Shown here piece by piece: positions 45,171-52,417 of a stretch of DNA of 64,000 bases. The stretch's first letter is position 1; each line of letters opens with the position of its first letter. Location: assembly GCF_019733355.1 (NCBI RefSeq), contig NZ_JAIHLQ010000023.1, positions 48,028 through 112,027 on the forward strand, given 5' to 3'. Source of the stretch: Pseudomonas baetica. Lineage in GTDB: Bacteria > Pseudomonadota > Gammaproteobacteria > Pseudomonadales > Pseudomonadaceae. The translations under genes were made by a program, and so were the position numbers. A model generated the notes under the pieces. It was not told where the DNA came from, searched no databases, and worked only from the letters and a program-made list of their open reading frames with translations.

Positions 45171-46367
45171 ATGTCCCTGCCTAGCTTGCGCCTCAAAGCC
45201 AACGCCGACCGTCGCCTGCGCGCCGGTCACTTGTGGGTCTACAGCAACGAAATCGACGTGACCGCCACGCCACTGCATGGCTTCAATGCCGGCGACCAGG
45301 CCATCCTCGAAGCGGCCGGCGGCAAGCCGCTGGGCATCGTGGCAATGAGCCCGAACAACCTGATCTGCGCCCGCCTGCTGTCGCGCGACATCAAGGTGTC
45401 GCTGGACAAATCGCTGCTGGTGCACCGCCTGAACGTGGCTCTGTCCCTGCGCGAGCGTCTGTTCGACAAGCCGTTCTATCGGTTGGTCTACGGCGATTCC
45501 GACCTGCTCCCAGGCCTGGTGGTCGACCGTTTCGGCGACATCCTGGTCGTGCAGATCGCCTCGGCGACCATGGAAGCGCATAAAGAGGACGTGATCGCCG
45601 CACTGACTCAAGTGCTCAAGCCAAGCGGCATTCTGTTCAAGAACGACTCCGCCGCCCGTGACGCCGAAGGCCTCAACCGCTACGTCGAAACGGTATTCGG
45701 CCTGGTACCGGAGTGGGTGGCACTGGAAGAGAACGGCGTGAAGTTCGAAGCCCCGGTCATTCAAGGCCAGAAAACCGGCTGGTTCTACGATCACCGCATG
45801 AACCGCGCACGCTTGGCGCCTTACGCCAAAGGCAAACGCGTACTCGACCTCTATAGCTACATCGGTGGCTGGGGCGTGCAGGCTGCAGCGTTCGGCGCCA
45901 GCGAAGTGTTCTGCGTCGATGCCTCGGCCTTTGCCCTTGACGGTGTCGAGCGCAACGCAGCGCTGAACGGCTTCGCCGACAAAATGACCTGCATCGAAGG
46001 TGACGTTTTCGAAGCCCTGAAGGAACTCAAGGCCAGCGAAGAACGCTTCGACGTGATCGTGGCTGACCCGCCGGCGTTCATCAAACGCAAGAAAGACATG
46101 AAAAACGGTGAAGGCGCCTACCGTCGCCTGAACGAACAAGCCATGCGCCTGCTCAACAAGGACGGCATCCTGGTCAGCGCTTCGTGCTCGATGCACCTGC
46201 CGGAAGATGACCTGCAGAACATCCTGCTGACCAGCGCCCGTCACCTGGATCGCAACATCCAGTTGCTGGAGCGCGGTGGCCAAGGCCCGGATCACCCGGT
46301 ACACCCGGCGATCAACGAAACCCGCTACATCAAGAGCATCACCTGCCGCCTGCTGCCTAACAGCTGA
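45171..46367 (+). CDS. rlmI: 23S rRNA (cytosine1962-C5)-methyltransferase RlmI
   Basis: 398 residues. N-terminal PUA domain (LKANADRRLRAGHLWVYSNE) and EEHEC-like RNA-binding region, then a Rossmann methyltransferase: VLDLYSYIGGWGVQAAAFG (SAM, about 224-242), VADPPAFIKRKKDM and SASCSMHLPEDD with the likely catalytic Cys. GGAG upstream of ATG. Followed by a terminator. Confidence 0.95.
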   Translation: MSLPSLRLKANADRRLRAGHLWVYSNEIDVTATPLHGFNAGDQAILEAAGGKPLGIVAMSPNNLICARLLSRDIKVSLDKSLLVHRLNVALSLRERLFDKPFYRLVYGDSDLLPGLVVDRFGDILVVQIASATMEAHKEDVIAALTQVLKPSGILFKNDSAARDAEGLNRYVETVFGLVPEWVALEENGVKFEAPVIQGQKTGWFYDHRMNRARLAPYAKGKRVLDLYSYIGGWGVQAAAFGASEVFCVDASAFALDGVERNAALNGFADKMTCIEGDVFEALKELKASEERFDVIVADPPAFIKRKKDMKNGEGAYRRLNEQAMRLLNKDGILVSASCSMHLPEDDLQNILLTSARHLDRNIQLLERGGQGPDHPVHPAINETRYIKSITCRLLPNS

Positions 46368-46380
46368 TCAATGCGGATGA

Positions 46381-46412
46381 CGGGGAGCCAGCAGGCTCCC
46401 CGTTTGCTTTCC
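46381..46412 (+). terminator. Rho-independent terminator after rlmI
   Basis: Nine-base stem CGGGGAGCC / GGCTCCCCG, AGCA loop, followed by TTTGCTTT. It isolates the accessory locus from rlmI transcription. Confidence 0.9.
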
Positions 46413-46597
46413 GCCCGCCCCTGGCGAACTCTGCGCCACCTCTACGTCAATAATCACGACTTCCTACACGGACTTTCCTACTAGAGTGAAGGATATTTCC
46501 TTACGCCTTTTAATTATTGGAAAACACCCTACAAAGTCCACCGCCAACCAAAGATAGTTCCGACAAAATTACTGGAACATTCCTACTTAATATCCAC

Positions 46598-46625
46598 TTG
46601 CCAATATTCCATTACAAACTATTAT
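46598..46625 (+). promoter_or_regulatory. Sigma-70-like promoter of the peptide locus
   Basis: TTGCCA (46598-46603), 16-base AT-rich spacer, TATTAT (46620-46625). Predicted start near 46632, about 47 bases before the short open frame, inside the stem-loop. Confidence 0.6.
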
Positions 46626-46651
46626 GAAGTTGTCACCACGAGGTGACTTCA
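46625..46651 (+). promoter_or_regulatory. Stem-loop / dyad in the 5' leader
   Basis: GTCACC-ACGA-GGTGAC (46632-46647) is a perfect 6-base stem with tetraloop; TGAA / TTCA extend it by four pairs across a 3-base GTT bulge. Could be an RNA structure or an operator dyad at the transcription start. Confidence 0.5.
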
Positions 46652-46678
46652 ACTATCAACGAACAAGGAGTTCACATC

Positions 46679-46750
46679 ATGAAAAGCATTTCTCTGGAAA
46701 CCAACAAAATCGCAAACCTGGCTTTTCTGGTTGCACCTAAAGCCCGCTAA
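46679..46750 (+). CDS. Putative 23-residue peptide (candidate RiPP precursor)
   Basis: Short open frame ATG AAA AGC to TAA, preceded by AAGGAG at 8 bases, one of the best ribosome binding sites in the window. The peptide begins MKSISLETNKI and ends LAFLVAPKAR: a polar N-terminal half, a hydrophobic core and a basic end. It is directly upstream of the SagB-type gene in the same direction with a hairpin between. Such placement is typical of small modified-peptide precursors (PqqA has similar length). It could instead be a regulatory leader peptide. No similarity to a known precursor is recognised. Confidence 0.6.
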   Translation: MKSISLETNKIANLAFLVAPKAR

Positions 46751-46757
46751 GTGAGTC

Positions 46758-46794
46758 AGGACGCCGTGGAGTGCCGGCAACGCGGCGTCCTTTC
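46758..46794 (+). terminator. GC-rich hairpin between peptide and SagB genes (attenuator-like)
   Basis: Perfect 9-base stem AGGACGCCG / CGGCGTCCT (46758-46766, 46783-46791) with a 16-base loop, followed by TT CG. It is terminator-like but with a short T-run, so partial termination would give much peptide mRNA and little enzyme mRNA. Confidence 0.6.
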
Positions 46795-46811
46795 GACTTC
46801 ATCCAGAGTGA

Positions 46812-47894
46812 ATGAATACCATGCACATATACCCTTATCTATTTATATTGCCGCGCTCGCCCGGACTAATAGTATGGAACTACAAAGACCACACCCAACA
46901 TGAACTTGACCTGAACTATTCAACCCGCCTCGCCCAACTAATAAGCAACCCCGACCTCTTCGACCCACACAACATAATAGACACGCAACTATTAAGCGCG
47001 GGCATTCTAACCGTTTCAAAAATAGACAACCCGCCATGGGGCTGGGATGAACTGTCGAAGATCTATCACATCGGCACTCAAAACATTCCCTGCGAACACA
47101 GCCCGCAGAATATTCATGAGTGGTCCAGGCTGTATCTGGCGCACTGCAACGAAGTATTGGCCACCTCGGCCCCCGCAACAGAGCGGCCCATGCATGCGGC
47201 CGAACAGCGCATCGCTTTGCCCCTCCCGCGAGGATTGAACAACGACAGCCTGGGCAATGCGCTGCTCCAGCGCAAAACCTGCCGCTCCTACACCGGCGCA
47301 GCGATGACGCTCGACGACGTCGGCACCCTGCTTTACCTATCACTCGGTTACCTCCATGAGCGCGACCTCAATCGCGACGACAGCATTGCCCAAGACCTTG
47401 GCGCACGTCGCAGCAGTCCGTCCGGTGGTGGCCTGAATGCGTGCGAAGGGTTTCTGCTGGTGCGCAACGTCGACAACCTGGAGCCCGGCATCTACGCCTA
47501 TCACCCTGCCGAACACACCATCAGCCGGGTCAATCCCCTGCCTCAACCAGCGCTGGGCGACTTGCTGGGCGGCCAGCACTTCATCAACAACCTGCCGCTG
47601 GGATTGTTCATCACCGCTCGATTCGACCGGCTCTGGTGGAAGTACGAGCACTCACGGGCCTATCGCATGGCATTCGTTGAGGCGGGTCATCTGTCGCAGA
47701 CCTTTCAACTGATCGCCACAGCACTGGGTCTCAACACCTGGTTGACCGGTGCATTTGCCGACAAGCAGGTCGAAACACTCCTCAAAATCGAGGGAAGCGC
47801 TGAACAACCTTTGTTCTTTGTTGGCTGCGGAGAAAGTGACGGACAGGTGATGTGCCAGGAAATGCGTGATCTCTTGCGCGAGGTACAAGCATGA
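46812..47894 (+). CDS. SagB-type flavin-dependent dehydrogenase (nitroreductase fold)
   Basis: 360 residues. N-terminal ~120 residues (YPYLFILPRSPGLIVWNYK, then a helical LDLNYSTRLAQLISNP and TQLLSAGILTV) look like the winged-helix/PqqD-like unit found before SagB domains. The oxidoreductase domain follows: FMN motif R154-K-T-C-R-S-Y160, SSPSGGGLNACE (201-212), AGHLSQTFQLIATALGLNTW near 290-309. SagB enzymes oxidise azolines in modified peptides, but no YcaO cyclodehydratase is present, so the reaction is unknown. The first ~200 bases use AT-rich codons (ATA, CTA) unlike neighbours. Overlaps the next gene by 4 bases. Confidence 0.85.
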   Translation: MNTMHIYPYLFILPRSPGLIVWNYKDHTQHELDLNYSTRLAQLISNPDLFDPHNIIDTQLLSAGILTVSKIDNPPWGWDELSKIYHIGTQNIPCEHSPQNIHEWSRLYLAHCNEVLATSAPATERPMHAAEQRIALPLPRGLNNDSLGNALLQRKTCRSYTGAAMTLDDVGTLLYLSLGYLHERDLNRDDSIAQDLGARRSSPSGGGLNACEGFLLVRNVDNLEPGIYAYHPAEHTISRVNPLPQPALGDLLGGQHFINNLPLGLFITARFDRLWWKYEHSRAYRMAFVEAGHLSQTFQLIATALGLNTWLTGAFADKQVETLLKIEGSAEQPLFFVGCGESDGQVMCQEMRDLLREVQA

Positions 47895-48868
47895 CCCTCC
47901 TTATCCCGGATTCGAACGAAGTACCGGTGTCATGGGCGCTTAAATTCACCCTGGGGGATTGGGACAGCCGCGCCTCGGTACGCAGCAGTACCCACGACTA
48001 TCAATTGCCGGACGACGTGCTGCAGCAACTGCAAACCCGCTACTGGTTTCCACCGGCCTTTTTGCCTTATCTGGCCCACCCGGCCATCGAGGCCGCCGGA
48101 CGCGAGGTGCAACACCGACTGACGGCCAACCATCTGGTGCACTTTCTCGATTACACCACCCTGCTCGAACATCGCATCGTCAATCGCGCGGTTGAGGTCA
48201 TCGTTCATCGGGAACTGCCTATCTATGTGCCTATGCCAATGAAACACGCGGCGCTGCAACTCTATACCGACGAGGGCTACCACGCGCTGTTCTCCAATCG
48301 TCTCGCGGAACAGATCGCTAGGTTCTACGGGATGAGCGCGCGTCCGGCGATTCCGAAGCGGATCACTCGCATGAACGCACTGATCGCCCGCACCCCGGAG
48401 AAGCACCGTGCACTGGCATGGCTTCTGCTTGGCTTCGTCTCGGAGACCATCATCGCCCGGGAGCTGCTGGACGTCTGTCGCGACAGTCTGGTGTCCAGCG
48501 TGAACGACATGCTGCGCGATCATCTGGCCGACGAAGCCCGCCACAGCCGCTACTTTGCCGAAGTGTTCCATTACTTCTGGCTTTCGATGAACAGTCGCCA
48601 GCGCACGTTTGCAAGCAGAACGTTGCTGGAGATCATCGGGCTTTTCTTCGAGGTCGACGAACGCTGGCTGCAGCAAAGCCTGCGCGGTGCAGGCATTGCC
48701 GACAGCGACGTGATGGACATTGTCGCCAGCATGGCAACGGTGCAGGCCAACCGCGCACGCGCACGTTCAGGCTCCATCGCTACGCTGGATGCACTGCGCA
48801 AGGCCGGGTTTTTCGCAACGCCCCATAACCAGACACTTTTTGCCAAGGCAGGACTGATCGATGGATAA
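47891..48868 (+). CDS. AurF-like non-heme diiron oxygenase
   Basis: 325 residues. All expected diiron ligands are present with AurF-like spacing: E93, E128 and H131 (TDEGYH), E185 (SETIIARE), H211, E215 and H218 (HLADEARH). E93-E128 (35) and H211-E215-H218 (4, 3) equal the AurF spacings I recall. Such enzymes N-oxygenate amines to hydroxylamine, nitroso or nitro groups or hydroxylate. Starts at ATG overlapping the SagB stop and overlaps the transporter by 8 bases, so all three are co-translated. Confidence 0.85.
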   Translation: MTLLIPDSNEVPVSWALKFTLGDWDSRASVRSSTHDYQLPDDVLQQLQTRYWFPPAFLPYLAHPAIEAAGREVQHRLTANHLVHFLDYTTLLEHRIVNRAVEVIVHRELPIYVPMPMKHAALQLYTDEGYHALFSNRLAEQIARFYGMSARPAIPKRITRMNALIARTPEKHRALAWLLLGFVSETIIARELLDVCRDSLVSSVNDMLRDHLADEARHSRYFAEVFHYFWLSMNSRQRTFASRTLLEIIGLFFEVDERWLQQSLRGAGIADSDVMDIVASMATVQANRARARSGSIATLDALRKAGFFATPHNQTLFAKAGLIDG

Positions 48869-50093
48869 CGGAAAGTACGCGGTAACCACACGCCAGCGTC
48901 GCGGGGCTGTCGGCCTGTTACTGGCAATGGTGCTACTCGGCGTGTTTCCACTGGATGTCCTGCTTCCATCATTTCCGGCACTGGCGGCGCATTTCCGCAG
49001 CACACCGGCGGACATCGCGCTTTCAATCAGTCTGTTCGCCGTGGGCATCGCATTTGCCCAGTTGTTGATCGGCCCGCTGTCCGACGTGATCGGACGCAAG
49101 GGCTTGTTGCTCGCAGGCATGAGCGTATCGATGCTCGGCGCCTTCGGTTGCGTGATGACCGGCGACTACACGCTGTTCCTGATGTTCAGGGTGGTGCAGG
49201 CCTTGGGTTGTGGCTGTTTTGTGCTGTCCCAGGCACTGGTGCAGGACCTGTTCGAAGTCGAGGAGCGTGATCGCTTGCGTATTCTGATGGTCACGGCCAC
49301 CGGGATTTTTATCTCAGTGTCGCCGCTGGCCGGCACCTTTCTGCAAGCTACCCTTGGCTGGCGCGGCAGTTTCGGGGTATTCATCGCGCTGGCCGCCACG
49401 GTGCTGATCAAGGCCTGGCTGTTTCTGGAGAACACTCGCCCTGTCGTCAGCGGCACGCACCCGGGTTTTCTCAAGGCCTATCGGCGGGTGCTGGGAGATT
49501 TCGACTTCGTCGGCTACTGGCTGATTTCAGCCTTCGCATTCGCCTGTCATTTTTCCTTTATCGTGATTTCCCCACTGATCTTCATGGATCAACTGCAACT
49601 GTCGGCCTATGATTTTTCGCTGATCCTGCTGGTGTACGGCGCCGCGTATGTCGTCGGCGGCATCATCGCCACCGTACTGAACCGACGCATCACGCCGGGC
49701 CGGCAGATCATCACCGGGCTGAGTCTGATCCTGCTGTCAGGATTGGTGATGCTCTATCTGGCGGCCAACCATGCACTGGCCCCAGCCACGGTTTTGATCC
49801 CGATGCTGATCTGCACGGCTGGCACCACCATCGCACGACCGGCAGCCACCTCGCGGGCCATGGGCCTGTTTCCCGAAAACGCCGGCACGTCCGCTTCGGC
49901 TGGCAGCACGATCATCTTCATTTGCGGCGCAATGATCAGTGCATTGATCAGCCTGAGCCCGGCCAACCTGCAATCCACGCTGGGTTACTGCTTCGTGTTG
50001 CTCAGTTGCGTGGCTCTGGCGTTGAACAGGGGGATCAGCCGCCGCGCCAACATGCTCAAGATCAACGCCACCGCGCAACCGGACGGGGATTAA
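48861..50093 (+). CDS. MFS exporter, Bcr/CflA drug-resistance type
   Basis: 410 residues, about 12 TM helices. Family features: PLDVLLPSFPALAAHF in helix 1, motif A GPLSDVIGRKGLLLAG between helices 2 and 3, and QALVQDLFEVEERDRLR. Last gene of the locus. Likely exports the product of the upstream enzymes or gives self-protection (inference). Overlaps the diiron oxygenase gene by 8 bases. Confidence 0.9.
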   Translation: MDNGKYAVTTRQRRGAVGLLLAMVLLGVFPLDVLLPSFPALAAHFRSTPADIALSISLFAVGIAFAQLLIGPLSDVIGRKGLLLAGMSVSMLGAFGCVMTGDYTLFLMFRVVQALGCGCFVLSQALVQDLFEVEERDRLRILMVTATGIFISVSPLAGTFLQATLGWRGSFGVFIALAATVLIKAWLFLENTRPVVSGTHPGFLKAYRRVLGDFDFVGYWLISAFAFACHFSFIVISPLIFMDQLQLSAYDFSLILLVYGAAYVVGGIIATVLNRRITPGRQIITGLSLILLSGLVMLYLAANHALAPATVLIPMLICTAGTTIARPAATSRAMGLFPENAGTSASAGSTIIFICGAMISALISLSPANLQSTLGYCFVLLSCVALALNRGISRRANMLKINATAQPDGD

Positions 50094-50351
50094 TCCTGCC
50101 AGTCGTCATCCCGCAACCACCGCTGGCACTGCAACAACACTTTGCGCCATTCCCTCCAGACGCCAGCGGTGTAGAATCGCCAGATTCATCGCCATTCATC
50201 CCCCGGCGGGTTTATGAGCTCAGGCTGAGACCAGCGGCGATCCCGCAACGTCATCGGCCACTTCCAGACACACGGCCATTACCGGGTGTTCCAGACGTCA
50301 ATAGAAGCTCACTTCCCCTTTGATACCTGATTAGCCGCCCGGAGTGCTTCA

Positions 50352-52193
50352 ATGCCTGATTACCGTTCGAAAACATCCACCCACGGCCGCAACATGGCCG
50401 GCGCCCGCGCACTGTGGCGCGCCACCGGGATGAAAGATGACGACTTCAAAAAGCCGATCATCGCCATTTCCAACTCGTTTACCCAGTTCGTGCCGGGCCA
50501 CGTGCACTTGAAAGACCTGGGCCAACTGGTCGCTCGCGAAATCGAACGCGCCGGTGGCGTCGCGAAAGAATTCAACACCATCGCCGTGGATGACGGCATC
50601 GCCATGGGCCACGACGGCATGCTCTATTCGCTGCCGAGCCGCGAGATCATCGCCGACTCCGTCGAATACATGGTCAACGCCCACTGCGCCGACGCCATCG
50701 TCTGCATTTCCAACTGCGACAAGATCACCCCGGGCATGCTGATGGCCGCCCTGCGCCTGAACATTCCGGTGATCTTCGTTTCCGGCGGCCCGATGGAAGC
50801 CGGCAAGACCAAACTCGCGTCCCACGGCCTCGACCTCGTCGACGCCATGGTGATTGCCGCCGACTCCAGCGCTTCTGACGAGAAGGTTGCCGAGTACGAG
50901 CGCAGCGCCTGCCCGACCTGCGGTTCCTGCTCCGGCATGTTCACCGCCAACTCGATGAACTGCCTGGTTGAAGCCCTGGGCCTGGCATTGCCGGGCAACG
51001 GTTCGACCCTGGCCACCCACAGCGATCGCGAACAACTGTTCTTGCAGGCCGGCCGCACCATCGTCGAGTTGTGCAAGCGTTACTACGGCGACAACGATGA
51101 GTCGGTATTGCCGCGCAACATCGCCAACTTCAAGGCGTTCGAGAACGCGATGATGCTCGACATCGCCATGGGCGGTTCGACCAACACCATCCTGCACTTG
51201 CTGGCGGCCGCTCAGGAAGCCGAGATCGATTTCGACCTGCGCGACATCGATCGTCTTTCGCGCAGCGTTCCACAACTGTGCAAAGTCGCGCCGAACATCC
51301 AGAAGTACCACATGGAAGACGTACACCGTGCTGGCGGTATCTTCAGCATCCTTGGTTCTCTGGCCCGTGGCGGCCTGTTGCACACCGACCTGCCGACCGT
51401 ACACAGCCGCAGCATGGAAGAAGCCATCGCCAAGTGGGACATCACCCAGACCACCGACGAAGCCGTGCACCACTTCTTCAAGGCAGGCCCGGCGGGCATT
51501 CCGACCCAGACTGCGTTCAGTCAGTCGACTCGTTGGGAAACCCTGGATGACGACCGTGAAAACGGCTGCATCCGCAGTTTCGAACACGCCTACTCGAAAG
51601 AAGGTGGCCTGGCCGTGCTGTACGGCAACATCGCGCAGGACGGCTGCGTGGTGAAAACCGCCGGTGTCGACGAGTCGATCCATGTGTTCGAAGGCAACGC
51701 GAAGATCTTCGAAAGTCAGGACAGCGCCGTGCGCGGCATCCTCGCCGACGAAGTGAAAGAAGGCGACATCGTCATCATTCGCTACGAAGGTCCGAAAGGC
51801 GGCCCGGGCATGCAGGAAATGCTCTACCCGACCTCGTACCTGAAATCCAAAGGCCTGGGCAAAGCCTGTGCCTTGCTCACCGACGGCCGTTTCTCCGGCG
51901 GTACTTCGGGCCTGTCCATCGGCCACGCTTCTCCAGAGGCTGCGGCCGGCGGTGCGATCGGTCTGGTGCAGGATGGCGACAAAGTGCTGATCGACATTCC
52001 GAACCGCTCGATCAATCTGTTGGTCAGCGACGAAGAACTGGCGGCACGCCGGGTCGAGCAGGACAAGAAAGGCTGGAAACCTGTGGAAGTGCGTCCACGC
52101 AAAGTGACCACCGCGCTGAAGGCTTACGCCCTGCTGGCGACCAGTGCCGACAAAGGTGCTGTGCGTAACAAGGCGATGCTTGACGGGCTGTAA
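50352..52193 (+). CDS. ilvD: Dihydroxy-acid dehydratase
   Basis: Fe-S dehydratase of branched-chain amino acid synthesis. 613 residues. Cluster cysteines in CISNCDKITPGM and ACPTCGSCSGMFTANSMNCL, plus DGRFSGGTSGLSIGHASPEA near the C-terminus. ATG 50352 with GGAG upstream (CCGGAGTGCTTCA). The 258-base gap before it holds no gene that I can recognise. Ends at a strong terminator. Confidence 0.98.
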   Translation: MPDYRSKTSTHGRNMAGARALWRATGMKDDDFKKPIIAISNSFTQFVPGHVHLKDLGQLVAREIERAGGVAKEFNTIAVDDGIAMGHDGMLYSLPSREIIADSVEYMVNAHCADAIVCISNCDKITPGMLMAALRLNIPVIFVSGGPMEAGKTKLASHGLDLVDAMVIAADSSASDEKVAEYERSACPTCGSCSGMFTANSMNCLVEALGLALPGNGSTLATHSDREQLFLQAGRTIVELCKRYYGDNDESVLPRNIANFKAFENAMMLDIAMGGSTNTILHLLAAAQEAEIDFDLRDIDRLSRSVPQLCKVAPNIQKYHMEDVHRAGGIFSILGSLARGGLLHTDLPTVHSRSMEEAIAKWDITQTTDEAVHHFFKAGPAGIPTQTAFSQSTRWETLDDDRENGCIRSFEHAYSKEGGLAVLYGNIAQDGCVVKTAGVDESIHVFEGNAKIFESQDSAVRGILADEVKEGDIVIIRYEGPKGGPGMQEMLYPTSYLKSKGLGKACALLTDGRFSGGTSGLSIGHASPEAAAGGAIGLVQDGDKVLIDIPNRSINLLVSDEELAARRVEQDKKGWKPVEVRPRKVTTALKAYALLATSADKGAVRNKAMLDGL

Positions 52194-52211
52194 GCGTCAA
52201 TCGCAGGAACA

Positions 52212-52243
52212 AAAATGCCTCGCCAAGTGCGAGGCATTTTTTT
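52212..52243 (+). terminator. Rho-independent terminator after ilvD
   Basis: 11-base stem AAATGCCTCGC / GCGAGGCATTT with CAAGT loop and a T7 run. Confidence 0.95.
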
Positions 52244-52280
52244 GTCTGGCCAGATTCTCCAGACACTGAAGATCAAAACG

Positions 52281-52370
52281 GTGGGAGCGGGCTTGCTGGC
52301 GAAAGCGGTCTACCTGTCAAAAAATCTCTCGCCTGACACTCCCTCTTCGCGAGCAAGCCCGCTCCCACAG
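52281..52370. repeat. REPIN (inverted REP pair)
   Basis: Arms 52281-52304 (TTGCTGGCGAA variant) and 52345-52370, between convergent ilvD and pchP. Confidence 0.9.
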
Positions 52371-52417
52371 GGACTGTCAGTGCACCCGGAATCTGAGCTC
52401 CCACAGAGGATCGGGGC

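Larger units (their letters stand above)
46413..46678 (+). promoter_or_regulatory. AT-rich leader region of the peptide/SagB/AurF locus
   Basis: No gene in the rest of this gap, which is part of a 311-base gene-free stretch. It is clearly AT-richer than the flanks. It has three copies of TTCCTAC (46461-46467, 46475-46481, 46580-46586), the dyads GGATATTTCC and GGAACATTCC, a promoter at 46598-46625 and a stem-loop at 46625-46651. Base composition suggests transfer or a regulatory hot spot. Confidence 0.6.

Noticed and set aside
46679..50093. Linear azole-containing peptide (microcin B17-like) operon
   Set aside because: SagB alone is not enough; no YcaO cyclodehydratase or Cys/Ser-rich core. 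The peptide has no Cys and only two Ser, both in its N-terminal part.
46812..50093. mgo (mangotoxin/leudiazen-type) operon
   Set aside because: An AurF-like gene is shared in type, but no NRPS or mgoB/mgoD-like genes are here.
50349..51926. Long minus-strand open frame (525 codons) opposite ilvD
   Set aside because: Same kind of shadow; composition typical of antisense reading.
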